Part shown: in pieces, positions 16,441 to 26,800 of the stretch
Position numbering within the stretch: the stretch's first letter is position 1
How the letters are laid out: each line of letters opens with the position of its first letter
Assembly (NCBI GenBank): GCA_022793375.1
Contig: JAAWCS010000080.1
Coordinates: forward strand, 1-43,595
Length of the DNA: 43,595 nucleotides
Direction of reading: 5' to 3'
Source of the DNA: Lachnospiraceae bacterium
Lineage (GTDB): Bacteria; Bacillota; Clostridia; Lachnospirales; Lachnospiraceae
Program-made: the position numbers and the translations under genes
Notes under the pieces: model-generated
Databases searched by the model: none
The model's input: the letters and a program-made list of their open reading frames with translations, nothing else
Told to the model about the DNA's origin: nothing

Positions 16441-17703
16441 ATGAACAAGTTTATGGATTGGCTGACCGATACGTTAGCCCCCGCAACCAAGAAATTTTTT
16501 TCCCGCCCTTATATCCATGCCGTAGCCAGCGCTATGCAAAAGATCCTGCCCTTTATTCTGGCAGCCTCCGTCATCTATGTCTACAACGTATTTCGGGCGT
16601 ATCTCCCGGCCTTGCCGGACCTGTCAAAGCTGATCGATTATACCTACCGATTCCTGGGCATTATCGTTGCTTTTACAGTCGCTTCACAGATCATGGACAA
16701 GCTTGCATTACAAAAATATGTGATCCATGCCGGCTTAACGGCCATTCTGGTCTTTATCGTATTTCTCTGTCCTTCTTACAGCGAGGACGGGGCCACGATT
16801 CTTTTTACATTCGCCCGCTTTGGCCCCACCGGTATGTTTGTATCCCTGGCGGCCGGTATTTTAACCGGCGTTATCTACCATCTGTTTTCCAAGCTGCATC
16901 TGCTGGAAAACAACGATACCCTGCCGGATTTTATTTCCGAATGGATCAACAACATCATCCCGATCCTTTTAAGCGTCGGCTTGGCGATCGTCCTTGTATT
17001 CTCCCTGAAGCTCGATATTTTTAACATCGTCCAGGCTGCTTTCATGCCTTTGCAGAATTTCATGCAAAGCCTGCCCGGTATGATTACGCTGTCTCTGGTA
17101 CAGACATTTTTCTTTACCATGGGCATATCCCCCTGGGTCTGGGGCGCGATCCGCAACCCTGTATTTGCCGTGGCGCTGGCCGCGAATATCGCCGCCGCGG
17201 AAGCCGGCCAGGCCCCTGCTTACATCGTAACATATGAAACCATGTTTGCCATCGCTCTGATCACCATGGGCGGCCAGGGCTCTCCTCTTCCCTTAAACGT
17301 ACTGATGCTCAAATCCAAATCCAAACGGATTCGGACGCTTGGAAAAGTCTGCATCGGACCGACCCTCTTTAACATCAGCGAACCGATTATGTACGGCGCC
17401 CCTATCGTATTTAATCCGCTCTTGATGATTCCTGCCTGGGCTGCTTCGGTAATCGGACCTGTTATTGTGTGGTGTGCCATGAAATTTCATTTGCTGGCAA
17501 TCCCTTCCATGTCCATGAACGTAGGCCAGATTCCCGCGCCGATCTCCACGGTCATGGTCTGCCAGGACTGGCGGGGCGTGATCTGGTATGCGGTCCTGTT
17601 TATCGTATATCTGGCGATCTGGTATCCGTTCTTTAAGGTTTGGGATACCCAGGAAGCCGCCAAAGAACAAATGCAAAAGACCATTTCGGAGGAAACGTTA
17701 TGA
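16441..17703 (+). CDS. PTS EIIC, lactose/cellobiose family permease
   Basis: 420-residue sugar channel with about ten hydrophobic segments, the first near residues 33-50 (ILPFILAASVIYVYNVF). Family features include the TMGISPWVWGAIRNP stretch, GGQGSPLPLN, and the loop NISEPIMYGAPIVFNP with the substrate-linked glutamate. Length is typical of CelB/LicC. AGAGGTATT provides the ribosome site. It ends ATGA, overlapping EIIA by 4 nt. Substrate likely a beta-glucoside disaccharide, judged from the GH1 gene that follows; that is inference. Confidence 0.93.
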   Translation: MNKFMDWLTDTLAPATKKFFSRPYIHAVASAMQKILPFILAASVIYVYNVFRAYLPALPDLSKLIDYTYRFLGIIVAFTVASQIMDKLALQKYVIHAGLTAILVFIVFLCPSYSEDGATILFTFARFGPTGMFVSLAAGILTGVIYHLFSKLHLLENNDTLPDFISEWINNIIPILLSVGLAIVLVFSLKLDIFNIVQAAFMPLQNFMQSLPGMITLSLVQTFFFTMGISPWVWGAIRNPVFAVALAANIAAAEAGQAPAYIVTYETMFAIALITMGGQGSPLPLNVLMLKSKSKRIRTLGKVCIGPTLFNISEPIMYGAPIVFNPLLMIPAWAASVIGPVIVWCAMKFHLLAIPSMSMNVGQIPAPISTVMVCQDWRGVIWYAVLFIVYLAIWYPFFKVWDTQEAAKEQMQKTISEETL

Positions 17704-18044
17704 ATGAAGAACTTGACGAATTAACAGCCGTTGCTTTTCAGATTATTCTAAAAGCCGGCGATGCAAAGGTAGCGGCCGAGGACGCCCTGAAAGCCCTGCA
17801 TCAATCGAATTTTGCTCTTGCCCAGGCATGCCTGCAAAAGGCAGACGCTTCTCTTTTGCAGGCGCACAACGCGCAGACCGATCTTGTGCAGAGAGAAGCG
17901 GCCGGCGAAAAATTTGCCTACTCGGTAATCTTTAACCATGCGCAGGACACCCTTATGACCTCCATGACACAGCTAAGTTTAACCAAAGAAATTTGTGCGC
18001 TGTATGAACGGCTCGACCGCAGAATCGACGCCCTGCAAACCTGA
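17700..18044 (+). CDS. PTS EIIA, lactose/cellobiose type
   Basis: 114-residue helical phosphocarrier. The core ELDELTAVAFQIILKAGDAK is typical and the phospho-accepting histidine lies in IFNHAQDTLM (about residue 80). It receives phosphate from HPr and passes it to EIIB. The start is fixed by the 4-nt ATGA overlap with EIIC and by GGAGG 12 nt upstream. Intact, unlike the EIIB two genes upstream. Confidence 0.94.
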   Translation: MNEELDELTAVAFQIILKAGDAKVAAEDALKALHQSNFALAQACLQKADASLLQAHNAQTDLVQREAAGEKFAYSVIFNHAQDTLMTSMTQLSLTKEICALYERLDRRIDALQT

Positions 18045-19529
<1,485 letters not shown>

Positions 19530-19545
19530 TATGACACTTCCCTGC

Positions 19546-20766
19546 CTACCGGCAAAACGCCAGGCGGCTGTACTCCAATAAAGGCAGCCGCCCATCGTGG
19601 CTGTCCGGCAGACAGACATCGGACATCTCCTCGATGCCGCAGATCCGCGTCACCCCGGCGGCCGCCAGACGACGGATCCGTTCTTCTTCCTTGGGATAGA
19701 TGCCGGCGGTCTGCAAATATCCCTTCTGCGGCCAGAGCGCGGCAGTCAGTTTTTTCTCCGACAGCGGTTTCACATACACGTTCCCAAACTGGGGGGAGAG
19801 CTCCAGCCGGCTGTCCGCACGGCAGATCACGCTGCTTTGCCGGTTGCGGTAACAGGGATTCTTTTCGTAAAATCCCTCCAGCTTCTTGGTCAGACTCTCG
19901 ATCGTCAGCTTGCCTTGTATCGGCCCGGGAAGCGGGTATTCTTTTTCCTGCTCCCGTAAAAGCCGCGCAAAACGACGGCCAAACGATTTTACCGCTTCAA
20001 AATCGTCGGTGTTCACAAAAATCACCTGGCAGGAGCTGCACAATAGCTGGCGGGTCGCCAGGATATGCCGCGCCAGCCCCCGCAGTTTTTCCTCCGGCAC
20101 TTCACTGTCGTACAGATAAGCAAAGCTCAGCTTATGCCCCCATTCAATGAGTTTCACATTCGCCGGCGCCGCCGCGCGGACCGCCTGCACCGCCGCGTCC
20201 GATCCCCATACGGCAATCCCATGCGCCAGCTCCATCAGCTGACGCATTTTCTGCGTATCGGCGGACGGGGTGTCAAATACGTAGATATAGTCCTGCAGCT
20301 TCTTCTCATATTCAATCAGGCGCTTTAACAGCCAAAGAGACAGGCCGCTGTCCGCGGAGGGCAGCTTTAAGAGGTTAATGTTGCCCGCCAGCAAGCCCTC
20401 CAGGACACTGTAGGCCGGCAGTACGTCCATATTGCCGGCCGCTATATGCAAAAGGACGCCCAGCGGCTGACGCAAGAAGCGCCCGCCCTGCCCGTTTTCC
20501 CGCGGCAGATGCGACAGCTCCAGCCGATACCGCTTTTCAAGATTTTCCCGCAAAAACATCCGCGCGATCCCCGCCACGTCATAACCGGGCGCGGCCCATG
20601 CCAGGCGGCCCTCCAGGACCTCCCGCGCCAGCCGGTCCGCCGCGGCCGCCACCGTTTCCATTGCCAGGGGCTCTGCCGCCAGCGTTCGCGGAATCTGCCG
20701 GCGCAGCTTTCTGAGCGCTTCTTCTGTCTGCCGGTTTTTTTGGACTTTACCCTGAATTAACAGCAT
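19546..20766 (-). CDS. LuxC-type acyl-CoA/acyl-protein reductase
   Basis: 406-residue NADPH-dependent reductase of the LuxC family, which converts an activated acyl group to an aldehyde. The Rossmann part shows HIAAGNMDVLPAYS (about 105-118) and LAGNINLLKLPS; the catalytic cysteine is probably in LLCSSCQVIFVN (about residue 245). The C-terminal half contains GNVYVKPL. The ATG at 20766 is chosen by similarity start and a GGGGTG site; the frame stays open to 20832 inside luxE. It lies 19 bp after the luxE-like gene, the usual partner that supplies the acyl group. No luxAB luciferase genes are present, so light production is not indicated. Confidence 0.87.
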   Translation of the reverse strand: MLLIQGKVQKNRQTEEALRKLRRQIPRTLAAEPLAMETVAAAADRLAREVLEGRLAWAAPGYDVAGIARMFLRENLEKRYRLELSHLPRENGQGGRFLRQPLGVLLHIAAGNMDVLPAYSVLEGLLAGNINLLKLPSADSGLSLWLLKRLIEYEKKLQDYIYVFDTPSADTQKMRQLMELAHGIAVWGSDAAVQAVRAAAPANVKLIEWGHKLSFAYLYDSEVPEEKLRGLARHILATRQLLCSSCQVIFVNTDDFEAVKSFGRRFARLLREQEKEYPLPGPIQGKLTIESLTKKLEGFYEKNPCYRNRQSSVICRADSRLELSPQFGNVYVKPLSEKKLTAALWPQKGYLQTAGIYPKEEERIRRLAAAGVTRICGIEEMSDVCLPDSHDGRLPLLEYSRLAFCR

Positions 20767-20785
20767 CGCCTTCACCCCCCTCTTC

Positions 20786-21901
20786 TCACTGCCTGTTCCA
20801 ATATTCCTGCGCTCCCGCCGAGCAGGTCCCAAGCCCGGCCGCTCCGACGCGGCCGAGGATTTCCAGCCAGGGAGCCGTAATCCCGCAGCCGCAGGCTTTG
20901 CCCGGATGCACGACCCCCAGGTCGTCGGTCATCACGCTCATCAGCGGCAGACTGCCCGTCATCGGCGTCAGCAGGTTGACAAGGCCTGGCTGTCCCGGCG
21001 GCAGCGGCTTTAGCGTCGCCGTATCGCGGATCAGCACCCTGGCGTAGGCCGGGATATGGAAGTGCCCGTTGGCACAGGTGCAGTACAAAACCGGATGCTC
21101 CGCCGCGCCGAAAAACTCGTGGATTCCCTCGGCCGGAATCCCCAGCACCTCCCAAAACAGTTCTTTCAGTTCTTCTTTCGATATTTCCAGGCCGGCAAAC
21201 TGCTTCCAGCCGCCGCCCAAAAGCGCGCAGGAGCCGGCCGGCAGACGGCAGCACTTTCCCTTTTTCTTCATCCATTTCAAAAGAAAGCTGGCATACGACG
21301 GAAAACCGATCACCCGCACCGGATGCCGGCCCTGGCTGCAGCGAAGCAGACGCCGCACCAGCGCCGCCGCTTCCAGACGGTATTCTCCCTCCCGCCGCAT
21401 GAGCGCATAGGTCCGGCTCAGCGCCGGCGCGTACCAGGTCGAAAGGTACGCAGTCTTGGAGATTACCATCGGATTGCGGATACTGGGCTGATACCCGAGA
21501 ATGAGGTAGTGTACCGGTTTTGTCGAAAACAGCCCGTGAAAGCGCCCCAGGCAGACCGCCATCTGCGCCATCATCCGCAGTTCCGCCGCCGAATAGCGGA
21601 TGCGGCTGACCTGTCCGCTGGTCCCTGAGGAGGTGACTTCCACTCCGATTCCGTGCTTTAACGTGAAGTCATTGCGCTTAAAGTAGAGCGTCGGGATCGG
21701 CGGGATCCGCTCTAAGTCCTTCACAGTGCGAAGCACCGGCGGCGCAAAAGAAAACGAAGTCGCCAAGGCGCGGTACTTTGGCGAAGCGCTCCATACCGCT
21801 CGCACCGTTTCCTGCATGGCCGCCAGAAACCGCGCTTCGTTTTCTTCTATATTATAAGGGGACTTTGTCCCGAACAGCTGTCTCAGAGTATGATTGCCCA
21901 C
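20786..21901 (-). CDS. LuxE-type acyl-protein synthetase
   Basis: 371-residue adenylate-forming enzyme of the LuxE family, which activates a fatty acid and transfers it for reduction by LuxC. Signature SSGTSGQVSRIRYS (about residues 97-110) is the phosphate-binding loop; PPIPTLYFKRNDF precedes it and FGAAEHPVLY (about residue 268) is the A5-like motif. Start: a GTG at 21901 (VGNHTLRQLFG) with GGCAGGG upstream. The frame is open back to 22252 but runs through two tRNA genes there, which rules that out. A -10-like TATGAT lies just 5'. The pair forms a two-gene operon with the reductase. Confidence 0.83.
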   Translation of the reverse strand: MGNHTLRQLFGTKSPYNIEENEARFLAAMQETVRAVWSASPKYRALATSFSFAPPVLRTVKDLERIPPIPTLYFKRNDFTLKHGIGVEVTSSGTSGQVSRIRYSAAELRMMAQMAVCLGRFHGLFSTKPVHYLILGYQPSIRNPMVISKTAYLSTWYAPALSRTYALMRREGEYRLEAAALVRRLLRCSQGRHPVRVIGFPSYASFLLKWMKKKGKCCRLPAGSCALLGGGWKQFAGLEISKEELKELFWEVLGIPAEGIHEFFGAAEHPVLYCTCANGHFHIPAYARVLIRDTATLKPLPPGQPGLVNLLTPMTGSLPLMSVMTDDLGVVHPGKACGCGITAPWLEILGRVGAAGLGTCSAGAQEYWNRQ

Positions 21902-21996
21902 GATTGTGCCCTGCCTTTCGTGTCTATCATAACACAGCCTTGCCCATTCGAAAAGCCTCTCGATGATCGGAGACAGTACAATGTTTTCCCATGAAA

Positions 21997-22051
21997 CAAA
22001 AAAGAGCCGGCGCTTCACGATCGTTTTATCGTAAATGCGACTGCTCTTTTT
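21997..22051 (-). terminator. Terminator after the tRNA pair
   Basis: Arms AAAAAGAGC and GCTCTTTTTT flank an inner structured region on the minus strand, ending in six T. It lies just 3' of tRNA-Cys. As the arms end in A or T runs on both strands, it can work in both directions. Confidence 0.65.
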
Positions 22052-22057
22052 CATAAG

Positions 22058-22128
22058 AGGCGTCAACCGGAATCGAACCGGTGATAGAGGTGTTGCAGAC
22101 CTTTGCCTTACCGCTTGGCTATGACGCC
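22058..22128 (-). tRNA. tRNA-Cys (GCA)
   Basis: Cloverleaf of 71 nt: acceptor GGCGTCA/TGACGCC, anticodon loop CTGCAAC giving anticodon GCA, T-arm GGTTCGATTCC, and discriminator U73, the tRNA-Cys identity base. No CCA is encoded. Confidence 0.95.
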
Positions 22129-22186
22129 TTGCAAAGTCTCTTCGCGTGCTGCTATACTCACAGTATATGCAGTGTGCGAAAATTCG

Positions 22187-22258
22187 TGACTCCACCGGGA
22201 ATCGAACCCGGGTTACCGCCGTGAAAGGGCGATGTCTTGACCGCTTGACCATGGAGCC
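22187..22258 (-). tRNA. tRNA-Glu (TTC)
   Basis: Cloverleaf of about 72 nt with acceptor GGCTCCA/TGGAGTC (one G-U pair), anticodon TTC in the loop CTTTCAC, and T-arm GGTTCGATTCC. No CCA is encoded. It lies 58 bp before tRNA-Cys and is probably on the same transcript. Confidence 0.95.
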
Positions 22259-22449
22259 ATAGAATTGGGGCGACAGAGGAATCTTTATCGCCGCTCAAAA
22301 TGTCCGTCGTTGCGAACGGATTTCATTATACCATGTCGAAATGAGTTTGGCAAGAGGGTTTTTAAATTTTTTTTCGGCGGAAATGAAAAGTTTTTGCCCT
22401 CTTAATATTTTCTTCATATTTTTTTATGTAAATTGTAAGTCGCCTTATC

Positions 22450-22477
22450 TTGCATTTTTTTTATTCCTTATTATAAT
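22450..22477 (+). promoter_or_regulatory. Sigma-A promoter of the glycosyltransferase gene
   Basis: TTGCAT, 16-nt spacer, TATAAT, about 50 nt before the start codon at 22528. The 22259-22449 part of the gap is AT-rich and otherwise featureless. Confidence 0.65.
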
Positions 22478-22527
22478 GATTGTTCAGAGTCCGGCATCAT
22501 TCACAAGAAAAGCAGGGGAAGAATTTT

Positions 22528-23769
22528 ATGGAACTTTTTTTGACCAGCATAAACCGAGCACTGTTTCTTTTATTTTTTGTGCTGTATTTTTATCAATTTT
22601 TCTATCTTTTTGCCGGCCTGGCCAAAAAAGAGAAGCCTTTGCCGGCGGCTTCCCGTCAGTACCGCTATTGTGTGCTGATCGCGGCCCGCAACGAAGAGCG
22701 GGTCATTGCCAACCTGATTCATTCGATCCGGGAGCAGACCTATCCGCAGGCCCTGATCGATATCTGCGTCGTCGCCGACAACTGTACGGACGCCACGGCC
22801 CGTATTGCCCGCGAGGCCAGCGCCTATGTGGTGGAACGCCAAAACGCTTCCCTCGTCGGCAAGGGCTATGCTTTGGATTATCTGCTGAAAAACCTGCCCG
22901 TCACGCAGGCGCCGGACGCGTATCTGGTTTTTGACGCGGACAATATACTGGATCCGCATTACATAGAAGAGATGAACAAGGTCTACGCGGCCGGCTATCT
23001 GGCTTCTACCAGCTATCGCAACAGCTGCAACTACGATACCAACTGGATCTCCGCCGGCTATGCGCAGTGGTTTCTGCGCGAATCCCGCTTTTTAAACCAG
23101 GTCCGCATGCAGCTGGGAACCAGCTGTGCCATTTCCGGCACCGGCTTTATGGTCGCTGCCAGCATAATTGAAAAAAACAATGGCTGGATTCACCATCTGC
23201 TGACCGAGGATGTGGAGTTTTCCGTGGACTGCGTCCTGCATGGCATTACGATCGGCTATTGCGGCCGGGCCATTGTCTACGACGAGCAGCCGGTCACCTT
23301 CCGCCAGTCCTGGAATCAACGGCTGCGCTGGTGCAAGGGCTTTTACCAGGTGCTCGCCCGCTATGGCGGCGGCCTGCTCCATACGATTTTGAAACAGCGC
23401 TGTTTCGCGGCCTTTGATATGCTGATGGCTATCGCGCCGGCGGCTTTGATCTCTGTCAGTACGCTTCTTATCAACACGGTCTGCCTGGTGATCAGCCTCC
23501 TGGCAGAATCCCCTGCTTTGATTACGCTGTGCGCGGACAATCTCTTGGGCAGCCTGTGGGGATATTACCAAGTGCTGTTTGTACTGGGAGCCGTTACGGT
23601 CGTCATCGAATGGAAATCCATCCGCACCAGCGCCTTTAAAAAGATTCTTTACAGTTTCACGTTTCCTTTATTTATGTTTACCTATGTGCCGATTGCCATC
23701 GCGGCTTTCCGCAAAAACGTCACCTGGAGTCCCATTGCCCATACGGGGTATCAGATTAACCATCCGTAG
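22528..23769 (+). CDS. Membrane-bound glycosyltransferase family 2
   Basis: 413 residues. One N-terminal membrane segment (about residues 8-30) is followed by a GT-A domain: IAARNEERVIANL, then DADN (metal-binding aspartates, about residue 136), TEDVEFS (catalytic region) and QRLRWCKG (QxxRW). Three or four C-terminal membrane segments follow. This order is that of processive GT2 enzymes such as poly-N-acetylglucosamine, hyaluronan or cellulose synthases, so it probably makes or extends an exported polysaccharide or glycolipid; the sugar cannot be told from sequence alone. ATG at 22528 with AGGGGAAG upstream. Monocistronic, convergent with the ALDH gene. Confidence 0.88.
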   Translation: MELFLTSINRALFLLFFVLYFYQFFYLFAGLAKKEKPLPAASRQYRYCVLIAARNEERVIANLIHSIREQTYPQALIDICVVADNCTDATARIAREASAYVVERQNASLVGKGYALDYLLKNLPVTQAPDAYLVFDADNILDPHYIEEMNKVYAAGYLASTSYRNSCNYDTNWISAGYAQWFLRESRFLNQVRMQLGTSCAISGTGFMVAASIIEKNNGWIHHLLTEDVEFSVDCVLHGITIGYCGRAIVYDEQPVTFRQSWNQRLRWCKGFYQVLARYGGGLLHTILKQRCFAAFDMLMAIAPAALISVSTLLINTVCLVISLLAESPALITLCADNLLGSLWGYYQVLFVLGAVTVVIEWKSIRTSAFKKILYSFTFPLFMFTYVPIAIAAFRKNVTWSPIAHTGYQINHP

Positions 23770-23807
23770 CGCGCTGTCCCGGACGCCGCCGCTTTCCCCG
23801 GCCCCTT

Positions 23808-25256
23808 TCAGCCCATAAAGCGGCGGATCAGCGCTTCTTTCCAGCCCCGGTAGGGCTGATAGCGGATCGGCAGATCCAGCCAGGTTTTCTTATCGACAAT
23901 ACTTTTGTAGTGCGTAAACGTATCAAAACCATATCTTCCATGGTAATTTCCCATCCCGCTTTCGCCGACCCCGCCAAAAGGCATGGCCGTGGTCGCCAGA
24001 TGGATAATGGTATCGTTGATGCAGCCGCCGCCAAAACGCAGGCGGCCAAGCGCCTGTTTCTGCCAGCGCTTGTCCTCGCTGAACAGATAGAGCGCCAGCG
24101 GACGCGGCCGGCTTTCCACAAACGAGATCACTTCCTCACGTTCTTTAAACGTCAGTATCGGCAGCACCGGCCCGAATATCTCCTCCTGCATGCATTTACT
24201 CTGCGGCCGCGCCGGCAGGATTAACGGCGCGATCTGCCGTGTTTCCGGCCTGAAAACCGCCCGACTCTGCGCCGAAAAATCCCGACCGGACCTGTCATTT
24301 TGTGCGTCCTTTGTCTGTGCCCCTACGCAAACCCGGCCCTCAGCCGTCCAGATCGTCTCGCCCGCCAGCATCCGGCACAGCCGGTCATAATGCTTTCGAT
24401 TCACAATATGCCCGTAATCCGCATTTTTCAGGGGTTCCCGGCCAAACTGCCGGCGGATTTCCTTCAAAAGACAGCGCATCAGCTCGTTTTTTACGCTCTC
24501 CTGTACCAAAATATAATCCGGCGCCACGCAGGTCTGTCCCGCGTTTAAATACTTGCCGAACACAATCCGCCGCGCCGCCAGCTTAAGATCGGCCGTCTCA
24601 TCCACAATGCAGGGGCTTTTGCCGCCCAGCTCCAGCGTCACCGGCGTGACATGGCGGGCCGCTTTTTCCATGACCAGACGCCCGACCGTCACCCCGCCGG
24701 TAAAAAAGATATAATCGTATCGCTGCTCCAGTAAATCCTCGTTCACCTCGCGCCCGCCGGTTACCACATGCACGGCTTCCGGCGGCACGCAGGCCGCAAA
24801 CAGCTTTTGCAGTACTTTGCTCACGGCCGGCGAATAGGCGCTTGGCTTTAGCAGTACCGTATTGCCGGCCGCCACCGCGGCGATCACCGGATCCACCGCC
24901 AAAAGGAACGGGTAATTCCACGGACTCATCACCAAAACGCTGCCATACGGTTCCGGCAGAATATAGCTGGAGGCCGCAAACTGGGCAAGCGGCGTGCGCA
25001 CCCGGCGCTTTTGCATCCGGCTGTGCAGATTCTTCTCCAGATCCGCCAGTTCCTCCAATACCATCCCGACCTCGCTCATATAGCCCTCGGTGCGGCTTTT
25101 GCCCAGATCGCTTTTGAGCGCCTCTAAAATCTCCTCCTCATACGCGCGGATGCCCCGGCCGACCGCCTGCAGAATCCCCCGCCGCCAAGTCTCGCTCCGC
25201 GTCGCGCCGGAAGCAAAAAACCGTTGCTGCCGCTTTAATATCTCCTGCGTGTTCAT
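23808..25256 (-). CDS. Aldehyde dehydrogenase, ALDH3-like
   Basis: 482-residue NAD(P)-dependent enzyme oxidising aldehydes to acids. The SPWNYPFLLAVDP strand, LELGGKSP with the general base region, and NAGQTCVAPDY with the catalytic cysteine (about residue 243) are clear; MQEEIFGPVLPIL and GGVGESGMGNYHGRYGF complete the fold. Compared with ALDH3 enzymes, about 25 extra polar residues are inserted between the EGRVCVG strand and RQIAPLIL. AGGAGG precedes the ATG. A single dispersed repeat unit sits between it and the upstream marR gene. Its nearness to the luxC/luxE-like pair hints at fatty-aldehyde metabolism; that link is inference. Confidence 0.92.
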   Translation of the reverse strand: MNTQEILKRQQRFFASGATRSETWRRGILQAVGRGIRAYEEEILEALKSDLGKSRTEGYMSEVGMVLEELADLEKNLHSRMQKRRVRTPLAQFAASSYILPEPYGSVLVMSPWNYPFLLAVDPVIAAVAAGNTVLLKPSAYSPAVSKVLQKLFAACVPPEAVHVVTGGREVNEDLLEQRYDYIFFTGGVTVGRLVMEKAARHVTPVTLELGGKSPCIVDETADLKLAARRIVFGKYLNAGQTCVAPDYILVQESVKNELMRCLLKEIRRQFGREPLKNADYGHIVNRKHYDRLCRMLAGETIWTAEGRVCVGAQTKDAQNDRSGRDFSAQSRAVFRPETRQIAPLILPARPQSKCMQEEIFGPVLPILTFKEREEVISFVESRPRPLALYLFSEDKRWQKQALGRLRFGGGCINDTIIHLATTAMPFGGVGESGMGNYHGRYGFDTFTHYKSIVDKKTWLDLPIRYQPYRGWKEALIRRFMG

Positions 25257-25269
25257 TTCTGACCTCCTG

Positions 25270-25312
25270 CTTTCTTTATTATTGCCCAAGTTTCCCCGGG
25301 CATCACGGCTAT
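25270..25312 (-). repeat. Dispersed 51-bp repeat, locus 3 (single divergent unit)
   Basis: Shares ATTGCCC, a loop, and GGGCAT with the other copies, plus a following CCC-rich arm. It lies between the marR stop and the aldehyde dehydrogenase Shine-Dalgarno site, in the same sense as the dehydrogenase. The last marR codons fall inside it. Confidence 0.55.
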
Positions 25313-25779
25313 GCCCCCGTACCTTTTTCCCCGGCGGCGCTGAAAAACCGCTCCAGCGTATCCAGCGAATGAATCAGCGTGTCCCACTCCCCGTCGTCAA
25401 GCCGCGCTTCCAGGCTGTCCACCATCTGCTCGTGAAACATTTGGTGACGCTTTGCCGCCTCCCGGCCCTGGTCCGTCAATTTTACATACACGACGCGCCG
25501 GTCTTTCTCCCCGTTCTCCCGGACCAGATAGCCTTTGCGCACCAGCACATTTACGGCGGTCGTCAGCGCCCCTACGCTGATGAACAGCCGCGCCGCCGTA
25601 TGGCTCATACGGTTGCGCCCCTCTTTCTCCAGCGCTCCCACGGCCTCCAGCACATGAAATTCCCGCACCGAAAGGTCCGGACATCCGGCCCGGTTCAGCG
25701 CCTGTTCCTCGTAGAGCAAAATCTTATTAAACACATTTACAAAAAAGTCGTTTACAGCTTTGCGGTGTTCGTCCGTCAT
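25309..25779 (-). CDS. MarR family transcriptional regulator
   Basis: 156-residue winged-helix repressor-like protein: dimerisation helix at the N-terminus, HTH SVREFHVLEAVGAL... followed by MSHTAARLFISVGALTTAVNVLVRKGYL (recognition helix) and the wing EKDRRVVYVKLTDQG. MarR proteins typically sense phenolics, lipids or oxidants. Located directly upstream of the aldehyde dehydrogenase and on the same strand (53 bp apart), so it probably controls that gene. ATG at 25779 with GAGGGCGG upstream; the frame is open to 25824. Confidence 0.9.
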   Translation of the reverse strand: MTDEHRKAVNDFFVNVFNKILLYEEQALNRAGCPDLSVREFHVLEAVGALEKEGRNRMSHTAARLFISVGALTTAVNVLVRKGYLVRENGEKDRRVVYVKLTDQGREAAKRHQMFHEQMVDSLEARLDDGEWDTLIHSLDTLERFFSAAGEKGTGA

Positions 25780-25874
25780 TGAACCGCCCTCTCTTCGGAT
25801 TTGTTTTCTTTTATTGTAGAACAACTTTAATCAAAAGTCTATATCTGCCCGTGAAAAGAAAGGGGCTGTATAGT

Positions 25875-26130
25875 TTATAATGGTTTACGACAATTACGAT
25901 TAGCAGACAAAATCCAAACTTTGTCAGCATTAAGTTGTTGCAATTTTCGGGACGTTATGCCATAATAACCGCGTACAATATTCATTTCTTGCTCTAAGAC
26001 ATTGGAGGGAAAGTAGTTCCCTGTGCTCTTCCCCGCCGATCGCCAACAGCCGTCGGCTTTAAAAACTTTTTCTCCGATTTTTCTTGTACTTTTGATCTCG
26101 TATCTGGTATAATTGTTTCATATACCACAA
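25875..26130 (-). pseudogene. Possible coding remnant without a start
   Basis: On the minus strand about 85 codons stay open before a TAA at 25875. The translation contains protein-like stretches (GNYFPSNVLEQEMNIVRGYY, TSRKLQQLNADKVWILSAN) but no start codon with a ribosome site, and a stop cuts it off upstream. I do not recognise the family. It may be the 3' end of a deleted gene, or a small protein starting at the internal ATG (MNIVRGYYG, 39 aa). It overlaps the promoter of the Uma2 fragment on the other strand. The rest of the 25780-26257 gap holds only that promoter. Confidence 0.3.
26084..26113 (+). promoter_or_regulatory. Promoter upstream of the truncated Uma2 gene
   Basis: TTGTAC, 18-nt spacer and an extended -10 (TGGTATAAT). 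The start codon follows at 26258, giving a leader of about 135 nt. Confidence 0.5.
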
Positions 26131-26257
26131 GCAAAATTTGTATTTCACTTTCTACTATAAGCAACGAGCAGGAAACACAAACGTAACATACGAACTCTTT
26201 TAGCTGTGTTAATAATGATGAAGAATTAAAACGTCTGCATTGGAGGAGATTATCATT

Positions 26258-26548
26258 ATGTCATTTCCAAACCAAAACGTTTATACGGAAGAAGATTATT
26301 ATAACCTTCCTGAAGATGTCCGGGCAGAGTTGATTGATGGTCAAATATTTTATCAGGCTGCTCCAAGCCGCATTCATCAGAAAATGCTAATGGCGCTTTC
26401 TTCTGCCATTCACAATTACATTCGTTCAAAGAAAGGTCCCTGTGAAGTCTACCCAGCTCCTTTCGCGGTTAAACTTCGCAAGGACAGAGATACAATCGTT
26501 GAACCTGACATAAGTGTGATCTGCAAATCACGATTTCGGAGCTATTGA
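26258..26548 (+). pseudogene. Truncated Uma2 family (DUF820) endonuclease
   Basis: 96 residues starting MSFPNQNVYTEEDYYNLPED, with GGAGGAG upstream. It aligns through EPDISVIC with the complete Uma2 protein at 27534, sharing RAELIDGQ, HQK, SKKG.CEVYPAPFAV and EPD. It then ends in KSRFRSY, so the second half of the PD-(D/E)XK core (the strand WIIEIVSPS with the E-x-x-S segment) is lost. It is a 3' deletion; the following 250 bp show no trace of the missing part. Probably inactive. Confidence 0.75.
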
Positions 26549-26800
26549 ACTAAATCACACCTGTCATACTCTTATAAATCACATAAGAAGTCCTTTTGCG
26601 ATCACAATCAGCAAAAGAAATGGAGGATCTCGGCTCCGACAAAGGAAACATATCAGAAATATATAGACTCACTAAAATAAAAGACCTGTATAATGATAGA
26701 CACTATACTTTTTCTTTTCTGGCTTGTTTCCAAAAGCTATCTAACAAATTAAAATTACTGCGGCATTTTAACAAAAACTCAAGAAAAGAGGTAACTTATC

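Noticed and set aside
19546..21901. A bioluminescence operon
   Set aside because: Only the acyl reductase side is present; no luciferase (luxA/luxB) genes are in the window and the host looks anaerobic.
21902..22252. N-terminal extension of the LuxE-type ORF
   Set aside because: It runs through tRNA-Cys and tRNA-Glu and past a terminator; family similarity begins near the GTG at 21901.
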